Notes: generated by a model not told the origin, from the sequence alone. DNA of 16,715 bases from an uncultured Pseudomonadota bacterium (GCA_913040875.1 CAJWHX010000016.1:1-16715), one strand, 5' to 3'; positions 7,221 to 14,463 are shown, numbered from the stretch's first letter. A program made the numbers and translations.

Positions 7221-8195
7221 CTAAATAGACGGAATTGCATGAATAATTTCTTGGGACCGCCTGTGTTGTACAGCAGTCCGCTTAGGGGAATATCCAAAAT
7301 GATTCTCAAATGGCATCACTTGTTTCGCTGCGATGTCAATCATCCAACGGTCTCCATACGCGGCAGCCAAATGCAATATAGACGTCAGTGGTCTCTGGAT
7401 CCAAGTTTGGGCGATTGCAAGTCCCAACGCCGGTGGGAAAAATAGTTCTAGATTCGTACCCTCGTCATCCAACCATGAGTGGTCTTCATAGTGACGAAAA
7501 GCTATCGGAAGTTGCATAGCCTCCAACCAGGGTGACCAGCTCCATGTATCAGAGGTGAATAGACCAAAAACAGTTCGCAAGGCGGGTCTGAATAGATCTC
7601 CTGTCAGCATCAGAACACCACCATACTTCTCGGATACAGATTCAGAGTAACGAAAGTCTTGTTCGTCGGTTGTGGAGAGGCTCTTGAAGTTTCGCTCACC
7701 TTGCCACAAGGCTATTTGAAGCACTGGATGTGCTTGCCTCGAGGCGATTGCATGGGGTGCGATCGACTGAAGATTACCATCATCTTTTCGAAGAAGCAAT
7801 CCGATACCGAGGGGAAGTTCGATATCTGGAAGTACACGTGGTTCAACATCAGAATCGACGTACAATCCACCCATTTGATACAAGATGCGAAGACGAAGCA
7901 AATCAGATGCGTTGGCGTGAAAACCACCCTGGAGTTGCTCAAGTACCATCTCCTTTTCGCTTCCCCACAGCACGTACTGTTCTTCAAGAACAGACCTATA
8001 TAGAACACCGTTTTGCTCACACCACTGATGAACTTGCTTTCCCTGAATATCTGATCTGTCTGTCCACAAATAGACTTCCCACGTAGGATTATTCGCTGTC
8101 CAATCAATGATGTTCCTACGATAGGGCTTACTCTGTGTATTTGGGGGAATAGAACCCAACCAGATCAAATGCAACCGCTGTACACATTGAGACAC
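7221..8195 (-). CDS. DXD-type glycosyltransferase (Gly_transf_sug / GT32-like)
   Basis: 324 residues, cytoplasmic, no membrane segment. The N-terminus LHLIWLGSIPP is the nucleotide-sugar-binding strand typical of Och1/GT32-like enzymes. The core ASDLLRLRILYQMGGLYVDSD (about 96-116) carries the invariant Ser-Asp, the Arg, the Gly-Gly-x-Tyr and the metal-binding DSD (114-116). A distal HYEDHSW segment (about 237-243) matches the family's C-terminal His/Ser-Trp region. The acceptor and donor sugars cannot be told from sequence. The GTG at 8195 lies six bases past the UPF0182 stop, with no clear ribosome site, so translation is probably coupled to the upstream gene. The conserved motif begins only eight residues in, which supports this start. 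No terminator is visible downstream. Confidence 0.87.
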   Translation of the reverse strand: MSQCVQRLHLIWLGSIPPNTQSKPYRRNIIDWTANNPTWEVYLWTDRSDIQGKQVHQWCEQNGVLYRSVLEEQYVLWGSEKEMVLEQLQGGFHANASDLLRLRILYQMGGLYVDSDVEPRVLPDIELPLGIGLLLRKDDGNLQSIAPHAIASRQAHPVLQIALWQGERNFKSLSTTDEQDFRYSESVSEKYGGVLMLTGDLFRPALRTVFGLFTSDTWSWSPWLEAMQLPIAFRHYEDHSWLDDEGTNLELFFPPALGLAIAQTWIQRPLTSILHLAAAYGDRWMIDIAAKQVMPFENHFGYSPKRTAVQHRRSQEIIHAIPSI

Positions 8196-8201
8196 AGCAA
8201 C

Positions 8202-10994
8202 TTATGGTGTTTGAATTTGTGAAGGCGTTTCCAAAACAGGGATCGGTTCCACCTCCTTTTCGAAAGAAATATCTTGAAGCAAGGCACCCAGCTGATTCAT
8301 ATGCTCACCATATAAGGCCCAATTCCCAGCCCGTTGCGCTTCGATGGCAAGTTCAAACAGACGATTGGCCTCCGATACACGGTCACTGAGAGAGCGACTC
8401 GAGTCCAACCCCACCACAGAATCTTGAAAGGAATTAGATTGAAGATCTTCTTGAAGGAGACCCACCGACGGTCGTTTCTTCGATGTGGTACTACCAAACA
8501 CCTTCGACAACGCAGTAGCCAAGTCCTCTTCCATGACAATTCGATTTTCGTAAGCAACAATCACACGCTTCAGTTCAGGCATTTGACTCGATTCTGCTTG
8601 TAGATAGAGGGGTTCAACATACATCAATGAATCTTCAATGGGAATCACAAGAAGATTTCCTCTAACAACGGCAGAACCAGACTGAGACCAAAGGGTGATC
8701 TGCTTTGATATCTCCGGGTCTTGATCAATTCTCGACTCAATTTGACGGGGACCATAAATGAGCTTTTGCTTTGGAAACTGATACAACACTAGGTTTCCGT
8801 ACTGATCACCATCGGAGCGAGCCGCCAACCATGAAATCATATTGTCTTTGCCTTGTGGAACAAATGGAAGGAGCAACACAAATTCTGCAGCCTTTTCCTC
8901 CGGGAGTTTCATGATGAGATAATACGACTCCATCTGTCTTTCTTTTCCGCTGTACAATTCTGTCGGAAGACTCCACATGTCCTCTTTATTGTAAAAAACG
9001 GTCACATCATTCATATGATATGAACGATACATGGAAGCCTGTACATCAAAGAAATCTTCTGGATAACGGATATGAGAACGCAAATCCTCTGGGAATTCTG
9101 ACATCGATTTGAAGACCGTTGGAAAGGAAGACTGGTAGAACTGGACGAGTGGATCTGTCTCATCGGCCACATAAAAATCCACTGACCCTTCATACGCATC
9201 AACGACAATCTTGACAGCATTCCGCATATAGTTGAATCGACCTCGTGGAAACGGTTCGGAATAGGGAATGTCATCGGTCATTGTATAGGCATCTATCATC
9301 CACATAAGTTTTCCTTCGGACACCACCAGATATGGATCTGTATCGAAACTTAAATAGGGTGCGATCATTTGAATTCGATCAGCAATGGTACGGCGGTAAA
9401 GCAGTCTCGATTCCGGAAGCAGGTAGTTGGACAGAATGATCTCAATGTCACCAAAATACCAGGCATACAATAAACGCTGAGTGAAGGAACCTAGAGAAAC
9501 ACCTTGCTCTCCCTGATACTTTGTAGTGACATTCTCATCTCCTTTCGGATAATCGAACTCTTCCACATCTCCGTTGACAACAATGTACTGATTCGTCAAC
9601 TCTCCATAATAAATCTCTGGACGATCAACTGTTATATCAATCGTACTTTGCGGCGGAATATCTTTGATAAACAGCGATGGCTGCCCCTCTTGGCTGACTT
9701 GATTGACTGGACTCATCGTCAAACCATAGCCGTGGGTGTACTGAAAGTGGGCATTGATCCAAGACTGCGCCTGGGCAGAGACATTGCCATAATTCATTTC
9801 ACGTCCGGACAGCATGACTTGTCGAAGCTCGCCGTCAATCATGTATCGATCGATATCAACGTCATAAAAGTCGTAGTACGTGCGAATCTCCTGAAGCTGG
9901 CCATACGTCGTTAACAACGGTCTATCATCCCAAATACGAATATTGTTGATGGTCAGTGGATTGTCTTGAACCGTTTCCCAATCCAGTTGCTCATCGACCT
10001 CAAACGGTTTCACTTGAATTCGATCTAGTGCGTACGCCCATTGTGTGGTTGCAATATTCTCTTCTAAGTAGGGGCGCTCATACTCAATCTCATTGGGAGC
10101 CACCATAAAATTCTGAATGACTTCTGGCCAAATCCAGACACAGAGCCCACGCAAAATGAAATAGGTGAATAGTGCCGTTGCAACAGATGACCCAGACCTT
10201 TCGGTTCGCGAGCGCAACAACCAAACCGCGACTCCTACAGACACGAATGCCATAATCCAGTACGAAGGAAGTCGTGCATTCAAATCAGCGTATCCAGCAC
10301 CCCAAACCAACCCTTGCCCTTGTGAGAACAGAACATCATAGCGCTGAAGCAACCAATCGACTCCTATCAGCACAAAGAAGAAGGCGCCTTGTGAGCGCAA
10401 GTGTTTATTGGCAACATCTGTAAAACCCTCTTCATACCCTCCGCCAAACAATATATCTCTCGCCAAGTGCTGAACGGTCGTAATGAGTAGCGTAATGAAA
10501 ACCAAAAACTGGGCCCAATTCGAGGTAATATCAATCAACGGAAGCTGGAATACATAAAAACCAAAATCCCAACCAAACACGGAGTCCGTTTTATTAAAAT
10601 CAACTGGATCCAATAGAGCCAACCCATAGAGCCACTGATCAGAAGCAAAGTTTGCAAAAGAAATCGCCGGCAACAACGATAGAGCATATCGAGCCCCTTT
10701 AAACACTGCCGCCCAACTCTCTTCAGACAATTCAATTTCAAAGTGATCCTCTATGTAGATCGCTTTAAAACGATCACTTCGAGCAGCCAAACCGATTTGC
10801 CAAAAGATATAGCCAAAGCTCGCAGCAAAGAACAATACCCATAGAATAAACTGCATCATCAATTTGGTTTTAAAAAATCCTAAATAGCCAACACTGGAAA
10901 ACCACTGCCAATCCACAATAATGGACAATACCGAACCCAGCCCCAGCCAGGTCAAAATGATTGTCCAAAGAATCAAACGACGTTTTGTAATCAT
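8202..10994 (-). CDS. UPF0182 family (COG1615) integral membrane protein
   Basis: 930 residues, the normal length of this family of unknown function, known mainly from Actinobacteria, Cyanobacteria and Firmicutes. About seven hydrophobic segments occupy residues 1-290, the first at 8-28. Conserved blocks then follow in the large extracytoplasmic part: NPLTINNIRIWDDRPLLTTY, QEIRTYYDFYDVDIDRY, RQVMLSGREMNY, HGYGLTMSPVN, PEIYYGELTNQYIVV and EFDYP. The C-terminus has the AGNWALYGEHMNQLGALLQD helix seen at the end of family members. AGAGG six bases before the ATG at 10994 fixes the start. The downstream glycosyltransferase is closely coupled, hinting at an envelope or surface-glycan role; this is inference. 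Confidence 0.92.
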   Translation of the reverse strand: MITKRRLILWTIILTWLGLGSVLSIIVDWQWFSSVGYLGFFKTKLMMQFILWVLFFAASFGYIFWQIGLAARSDRFKAIYIEDHFEIELSEESWAAVFKGARYALSLLPAISFANFASDQWLYGLALLDPVDFNKTDSVFGWDFGFYVFQLPLIDITSNWAQFLVFITLLITTVQHLARDILFGGGYEEGFTDVANKHLRSQGAFFFVLIGVDWLLQRYDVLFSQGQGLVWGAGYADLNARLPSYWIMAFVSVGVAVWLLRSRTERSGSSVATALFTYFILRGLCVWIWPEVIQNFMVAPNEIEYERPYLEENIATTQWAYALDRIQVKPFEVDEQLDWETVQDNPLTINNIRIWDDRPLLTTYGQLQEIRTYYDFYDVDIDRYMIDGELRQVMLSGREMNYGNVSAQAQSWINAHFQYTHGYGLTMSPVNQVSQEGQPSLFIKDIPPQSTIDITVDRPEIYYGELTNQYIVVNGDVEEFDYPKGDENVTTKYQGEQGVSLGSFTQRLLYAWYFGDIEIILSNYLLPESRLLYRRTIADRIQMIAPYLSFDTDPYLVVSEGKLMWMIDAYTMTDDIPYSEPFPRGRFNYMRNAVKIVVDAYEGSVDFYVADETDPLVQFYQSSFPTVFKSMSEFPEDLRSHIRYPEDFFDVQASMYRSYHMNDVTVFYNKEDMWSLPTELYSGKERQMESYYLIMKLPEEKAAEFVLLLPFVPQGKDNMISWLAARSDGDQYGNLVLYQFPKQKLIYGPRQIESRIDQDPEISKQITLWSQSGSAVVRGNLLVIPIEDSLMYVEPLYLQAESSQMPELKRVIVAYENRIVMEEDLATALSKVFGSTTSKKRPSVGLLQEDLQSNSFQDSVVGLDSSRSLSDRVSEANRLFELAIEAQRAGNWALYGEHMNQLGALLQDISFEKEVEPIPVLETPSQIQTP

Positions 10995-11059
10995 ACGAAG
11001 CCTCTATTATTTCTATTTTCGTAACACAGACCAATATAAAGTCGATGACCACAAGCGCC

Positions 11060-11800
11060 TTATTGAATACACTCAGCCCGATTATCCCCATAACGACGTT
11101 TATATGGGACATAAGTCATACAGGAATCTTCGACACAAACCTTCTGACAGGTCTCATAGATATCTGTATGCACTCGTTCTGCACATTCACCGGTGGTGAG
11201 ATCACACACTCTATTGTACACTTCCTTATCTGGCTTTTCGTCTTGGGAATGCAAGGACGTGATTAGAGATTTCGGAGCTCCTTTGGCCCAAATGCCAGCT
11301 TTGTTGTCAATCCCCACCTGTAAAGATGTCATATCCGCAGCGGGCGCGGGACCTCCAATCGAGAACGGATGAGCATAGCCGTTTTCAAGCATCGCTCTTC
11401 TCAATCCTGGACAGTCCACCAATACCCTGCCATATCCACCACCTTTTTTGGTGTCCACGCACTCCCAAACCGTTTTAGAAGCGAAGACACCGGATTCTTT
11501 TGCAAATGCAAACAATTCTTGCTCCGTCCACTCTCCCCATTGATGTACCGGTCCATATGACTCCAGAGTATTGTATCCAGATAGACGAGCCTTTATTTTG
11601 GTACCGTCTGCTGCCTTACCGTGAAAAGTATCTCCATCGTCCCAAACTACAGAAATGGAGACACCATCTAATACAACCGATGGTTCAACCTTATTATTTT
11701 CGGCTTGGTCAGCAACTTGCTCCACCTTCTCTTTCACAACCTGTGACTCAGACATCTGAGTCGGTTCCTTTTGACTACACGCCATCAACAACCAAATCAT
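11060..11800 (-). CDS. Lipoprotein with staphylococcal-nuclease-like domain and Cys-rich tail
   Basis: 246 residues. The lipobox LMAC puts the lipidated Cys at residue 8, after an unusually short, uncharged leader; an in-frame TAG two codons before the first ATG rules out a longer one. AGGAGG lies five bases before the second ATG (11800), which I prefer to 11803. Residues 42-147 match the SNase fold: DDGDTF (54-59), ARLSGYNTLES (71-81), YGRVLVDC (123-130), and the ENGYAH end. The nuclease catalytic trio Arg35/Glu43/Arg87 is present as Arg72, Glu80 and Arg125. The position of calcium ligand Asp40 is Asn77, and Pro42 is Leu. The tail (195-246) has six Cys plus two in the domain, suggesting disulfides outside the cytoplasm. 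It is likely a surface or periplasmic nuclease; activity is uncertain. Confidence 0.85.
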   Translation of the reverse strand: MIWLLMACSQKEPTQMSESQVVKEKVEQVADQAENNKVEPSVVLDGVSISVVWDDGDTFHGKAADGTKIKARLSGYNTLESYGPVHQWGEWTEQELFAFAKESGVFASKTVWECVDTKKGGGYGRVLVDCPGLRRAMLENGYAHPFSIGGPAPAADMTSLQVGIDNKAGIWAKGAPKSLITSLHSQDEKPDKEVYNRVCDLTTGECAERVHTDIYETCQKVCVEDSCMTYVPYKRRYGDNRAECIQ

Positions 11801-11822
11801 CATTTCCTCCTACATGAAACAA

Positions 11823-11862
11823 AATCCTCTCGAGCACGCTATAACACATGCTCAAGAGGATT
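11823..11862 (-). terminator. Terminator of the HU-Ig gene, in front of the nuclease lipoprotein gene
   Basis: A 14-base stem with a single mismatch (11823-11836 with 11849-11862) and a 12-base loop is followed on the minus strand by a T-rich run (GGATTTTGTTTC). It ends 64 bases past the HU-Ig stop and only 12 bases before the AGGAGG of the next gene. I see no convincing promoter between the HU-Ig stop and this hairpin, so the lipoprotein may depend on read-through. Confidence 0.75.
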
Positions 11863-11926
11863 ACAGATCTACGGCCAACACGCAAACGTACACACACCAA
11901 ATTTCAAACGATACTATCGACGATAC

Positions 11927-12550
11927 CTACTTATCAATGGAGACAACATTTCCATCTATATCTTTGAGCGCTTTACAAAATCGGACATCCAAAGATTTTC
12001 CACGCAAGGGACCAGAGCACGTCAAGATGACACTTACTGCGCCTTCGATGGTATGGTCATTCCGCTCAACTGACTTCTTGGATTCTATTGTCACCTTTAC
12101 AATGGGACCAACAGATTTTTTGTCCACCAATACTTCATAACTGGATCCATCGAGCAGCAGGTCTTGCTGTATATCCATCGTCTTAGAGAAGACGACTTTA
12201 ACCTTATTCACATCAACCAAACCACAGGTTCGAACCTGAGGATGATTCAATGACCGCTTCAACTTTTTTCCGGCTCGGAAAACAGGAATTCTACGAACAG
12301 GTACACTGAGCGGATCGCCAGTCTTTGGGTTGCGCCCGTCAAAAGATCGCCGCTCAGACACTTGGAAGGTCCCAAAATCAGAAATGGTGACCTTCTTACC
12401 TTCCTCTAATGCTTCCGCTATCGTCTCTGTCACAATATTGATATACCGAGCAGCATGCACCTTTGGTATTCCAGCCTCATTTGCCAACAAGATAGTTAAA
12501 TCATTCTTATTCCAACTGGCTTTAGTTTTAATATTTTTAATTTCAGTCAT
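11927..12550 (-). CDS. HU/IHF-family DNA-binding protein fused to an Ig-like (Big_5-type) domain
   Basis: 207 residues. Residues 12-101 are a complete HU/IHF domain: WNKNDLTILLANEAGIPK, DFGTFQV, the DNA-bending arm GRNPKTGDP with intercalating Pro75, and the closing PVFRAGKKLKRSL. Unlike normal HU (about 90 residues), another 105 residues follow. This part reads VNKVKVVFSKTMD, VSVILTCSGPLRGKSL and ALKDIDGNVV, the strand and closing pattern of SbsA-type Ig domains (Big_5), usually found in surface proteins. There is no signal peptide, so the Ig-like part would be cytoplasmic, on the nucleoid. HU proteins fused to Ig domains (HU-HIG) are known from Bacteroidetes, but with a more divergent HU part. 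The ATG at 12550 has GGAG six bases upstream; starts at 12553 and 12589 are possible, but the latter lies upstream of the predicted transcription start. Confidence 0.88.
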   Translation of the reverse strand: MTEIKNIKTKASWNKNDLTILLANEAGIPKVHAARYINIVTETIAEALEEGKKVTISDFGTFQVSERRSFDGRNPKTGDPLSVPVRRIPVFRAGKKLKRSLNHPQVRTCGLVDVNKVKVVFSKTMDIQQDLLLDGSSYEVLVDKKSVGPIVKVTIESKKSVERNDHTIEGAVSVILTCSGPLRGKSLDVRFCKALKDIDGNVVSIDK

Positions 12551-12589
12551 CATATACTCCAATCCAACACCTTCTTTTAAAATAAACAA

Positions 12590-12618
12590 GGTATAGAATA
12601 CTCTTTTTTGATTCTCAA
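12590..12618 (-). promoter_or_regulatory. Sigma70-type promoter of the HU-Ig gene
   Basis: On the minus strand TTGAGA (12613-12618, 5 of 6 to consensus), a 17-base spacer and TATACC (12590-12595, 4 of 6). The transcript would begin near 12583, about 33 bases before the ATG at 12550. The upstream DNA is very AT-rich, as expected for a strongly expressed nucleoid protein gene. Confidence 0.5.
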
Positions 12619-12647
12619 AATCTATGATATCGTCTTTGTAGCAAAAT

Positions 12648-12703
12648 TAAAGTATTTTTTTAGATTTTTCAATATTATCAAATAAAATCCAAAAAATACT
12701 TTA
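12648..12703. repeat. Perfect 13-base inverted repeat upstream of the HU-Ig promoter
   Basis: TAAAGTATTTTTT (12648-12660) and AAAAAATACTTTA (12691-12703) are exact inverted copies separated by 30 bases of AT-rich DNA. The near arm is 30 bases upstream of the -35 box. It could be a regulator site, for example autoregulation by HU-Ig, a UP-like element or a stem in RNA. It is too long to be a typical terminator, and no gene ends here. Confidence 0.6.
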
Positions 12704-12926
12704 GTTATTATAATTAAATGCAAATTAAATCGTCAAAAATCCCATCGTGCACAAAACATTTGACTGTTCTATTTCTGTACATCAATGATAAAGTCATGGA
12801 TGAATAGTATTCGAAATCCACAAGCTCAACAGCATCACCCTAAGAGATGATGACGCAGGTCTCTTTCCGACTCAGTAACGCCATACATATTATGTTCAAT
12901 GAATGCAGTGCTGAACCGAGTGAGGC
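12704..12926. other. Intergenic stretch with no gene seen
   Basis: These 223 bases separate the 70-residue paralogue (whose stop is at 12927) from the inverted repeat. I find no convincing gene, RNA or terminator. A weak CATCA/TGATG hairpin and a 26-codon plus-strand frame (12850-12930) are present but not supported by a good ribosome site. Confidence 0.4.
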
Positions 12927-13139
12927 TTAGTCGTGACTGTTAATGCTCTCTACACATTGCTTCACACAGTCAATCGCTTCATCTTTTGCACCGTAGTAAG
13001 CAATGGGGTGAATGGTATTGTCATCCAGCTTAAGCTGTACAATCCACGTTTTTTTGCCCCCGATGGTCTTTTGCTCAATGTAAATGTGTTTGAGCGTGTC
13101 AGGGTTTACACTTGCACCAGATACCAACTTTACCAACAT
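12927..13139 (-). CDS. Small conserved-domain protein, third paralogue of the NPDT/KLDD family
   Basis: 70 residues: almost nothing but one copy of the domain shared with the two genes upstream. It has VNPDTLKHIYI, then WIVQLKLDDNTI, a DEAIDC segment and a closing helix (VKQCVESIN). It is the most diverged of the three: the LLPEG start is LVSGA and the DSEL part is replaced. Strands followed by a C-terminal helix are the likely fold. TTAGGAG seven bases before the ATG at 13139 fixes the start. It lies 29 bases past the previous gene and is last in the operon. I do not recognise the family and assign no function. Confidence 0.8.
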   Translation of the reverse strand: MLVKLVSGASVNPDTLKHIYIEQKTIGGKKTWIVQLKLDDNTIHPIAYYGAKDEAIDCVKQCVESINSHD

Positions 13140-13168
13140 GATGTTCTCCTAATATGGTTGTCTTTAGT

Positions 13169-14020
13169 TCAATCGTACCAGTCATCCAAACCATTGTCAG
13201 GCACCCATTCATCGGAATCATCTTCGATGAATCCTGTCACTCTAGGGACAGACTTTGGTGCCACCGCCTCAACAGCCTCTTGCTCTACTGACACAGACTG
13301 CGCCGGTGTGGCGTTTTTAGATTTTGATTTAACACTGGATTTTGATGATTTTTTAGTCTTCTTTTCAACCACTGGTTCCGGAGCCTCTTCTGACTCTGTA
13401 TACGGCTGTTGAATTTTGGGTTTTGAAGCCTTCGATGGTGATTTTGACTCTACATCTTCTGAGTACATACCCCAAGAACTCGACTCTTCTTCTGCCGGTG
13501 GCGCCGGTTTGACAGGCTCCTCCTCGGATGAGAACCCGAAAGAACTCGACTCTTCCTCAGCAGGTGGTGATGCCTGCTTAGCAGGTTCTTCCTCAGACGA
13601 AAACCCCCAAGAACTCGACTCTTCTTCTGCCGGTGGCGCCGGTTTGACAGGCTCCGCCTCCTCAGAAGACATATCCCACGAACTGGACTCTTCCTCAGCA
13701 GGTGGTGATGATGGCTGAGCGGGTTCTTCCTCAGAAGACATATCCCAATCGGATGACTCTTCATCTTTAGCGGTTTCCTCGACAAAAGATGGAATCTCTA
13801 CAGAGTCGAGTTCTTCACCATTCAGCAATCTCGTACATCTATCTGCCAGCGACTCTGCTTCCATTCGAGTCGCACATCGATCCAACATCAATTCGGAATC
13901 GTCATCCAATTTGATGACCACAACAAAAAATGTCTCGTCGTTCAATGTGGTCGGCAAAACCTTGATCAGCTTTACTGTATCAGGGTTGTTGATGATTTTG
14001 CCTTCCGGAAGCAGTACCAT
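13169..14020 (-). CDS. NPDT/KLDD-domain protein with acidic Ser/Glu/Trp tandem repeats
   Basis: 283 residues, no signal peptide or membrane segment. Residues 1-68 are the domain shared with both neighbours (VLLPEG..INNPDT.K, KLDDDSEL, ADRCT.L.N). Residues 86-189 are five imperfect 21-23 residue repeats built on AEEESSSW.(M/F)SSEEEP with Pro-rich joints; Trp is kept in four copies and is Phe in the fourth. Residues 219-236 are Lys/Ser-rich. The C-terminus is acidic with two more Trp (DSDEWVPDNGLDDWYD). The ATG at 14020 follows the stop of the upstream paralogue by two bases, so translation is almost surely coupled. The repeats make it low-complexity and probably disordered. Function unknown: a scaffold, a multivalent binding protein or a modified peptide precursor are all possible. 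Confidence 0.85.
   Translation of the reverse strand: MVLLPEGKIINNPDTVKLIKVLPTTLNDETFFVVVIKLDDDSELMLDRCATRMEAESLADRCTRLLNGEELDSVEIPSFVEETAKDEESSDWDMSSEEEPAQPSSPPAEEESSSWDMSSEEAEPVKPAPPAEEESSSWGFSSEEEPAKQASPPAEEESSSFGFSSEEEPVKPAPPAEEESSSWGMYSEDVESKSPSKASKPKIQQPYTESEEAPEPVVEKKTKKSSKSSVKSKSKNATPAQSVSVEQEAVEAVAPKSVPRVTGFIEDDSDEWVPDNGLDDWYD
13454..13765. repeat. Coding tandem repeats (five units of about 63-69 bases)
   Basis: The DNA repeats in pairs. A 51-base stretch is identical at 13470-13520 and 13605-13655 (offset 135), and a 25-base stretch at 13548-13572 is identical to 13686-13710 (offset 138). This pattern fits duplication of a two-unit block. Near-identity at DNA level points to recent expansion. 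Confidence 0.85.
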
Positions 14021-14022
14021 AG

Positions 14023-14292
14023 TTATTCACTGTCCCAATCTGATGACTCTTCATCCACGGCATCTGTGCCCACACCATTCTCTGCATTGTTGATCAAATC
14101 TGTACACCGATCGGCCATTTGAATTGCATCCTCTTGACTGGTACAATTTTTGATCATCAACTCCGAGTCATCATCTAGCTTTACAGCCACAACAAACAAC
14201 TGCTTGCCACGGATAGTACTGGGCATTATCTTTACCATTTTAATGGTATCGGGATTGTTAATCGCACGTCCTTCTGGCAACAAAACCATCAT
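14023..14292 (-). CDS. Small NPDT/KLDD-domain protein, first paralogue of the operon
   Basis: 89 residues. Residues 3-70 match the N-terminus of the next gene: VLLPEG, INNPDTIKMVKIMP, FVVAVKLDDDSELM, and ADRCTDLIN. It ends DEESSDWDSE, a single copy of the motif that is expanded in its neighbour. At DNA level 23 bases of this tail (14033-14055) match 13743-13765 at 22 positions. GAGGTG lies shortly before both ATGs (14292 and 14289); 14292 is used here. It is the first gene of a three-gene operon. No signal peptide is visible. The function is unknown. Confidence 0.82.
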   Translation of the reverse strand: MMVLLPEGRAINNPDTIKMVKIMPSTIRGKQLFVVAVKLDDDSELMIKNCTSQEDAIQMADRCTDLINNAENGVGTDAVDEESSDWDSE

Positions 14293-14463
14293 GATTCACC
14301 TCATCAAGTTCTGAGCATCATCCTACACTGTTTGTAATCAAATGCACTCTATTCTGTTGTAACAACCAATCTGAATTTCAGCATAAACAAAGCCAAAATT
14401 TGCCTATTTTCGCATTAGGAAACAAAATGCGCTGGTTTCATGTGATAGACTGATTTACAATTG
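14293..14463. promoter_or_regulatory. Divergent promoter region between the paralogue operon and the radical SAM gene
   Basis: On the plus strand an extended -10 candidate TGATAGACT (14443-14451) would start RNA near 14458, only about six bases before the ATG at 14464. A 6-base inverted repeat (CGCATT at 14411-14416, AATGCG at 14426-14431) lies upstream and could be an operator. For the minus-strand operon I see no clear promoter, though one must be in this region. Confidence 0.35.

Noticed and set aside
11814..12140. Plus-strand frames of about 100 codons opposite the HU-Ig gene
   Set aside because: They run through the terminator hairpin and the Ig-like domain in antisense and have no features of a real protein.
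12850..12930. A 26-codon plus-strand frame in the intergenic stretch
   Set aside because: Weak ribosome site, no recognisable product, and it overlaps the stop of the minus-strand gene; chance is likely.
13416..13718. A 100-codon plus-strand frame with repeated ELDSSSAGG units
   Set aside because: Its repeats are only the complement of the coding repeats of the minus-strand acidic protein; no ribosome site.
13454..13765. A CRISPR-like array, because of regular repeats
   Set aside because: Units are in frame, have no unique spacers and encode a continuous protein repeat.
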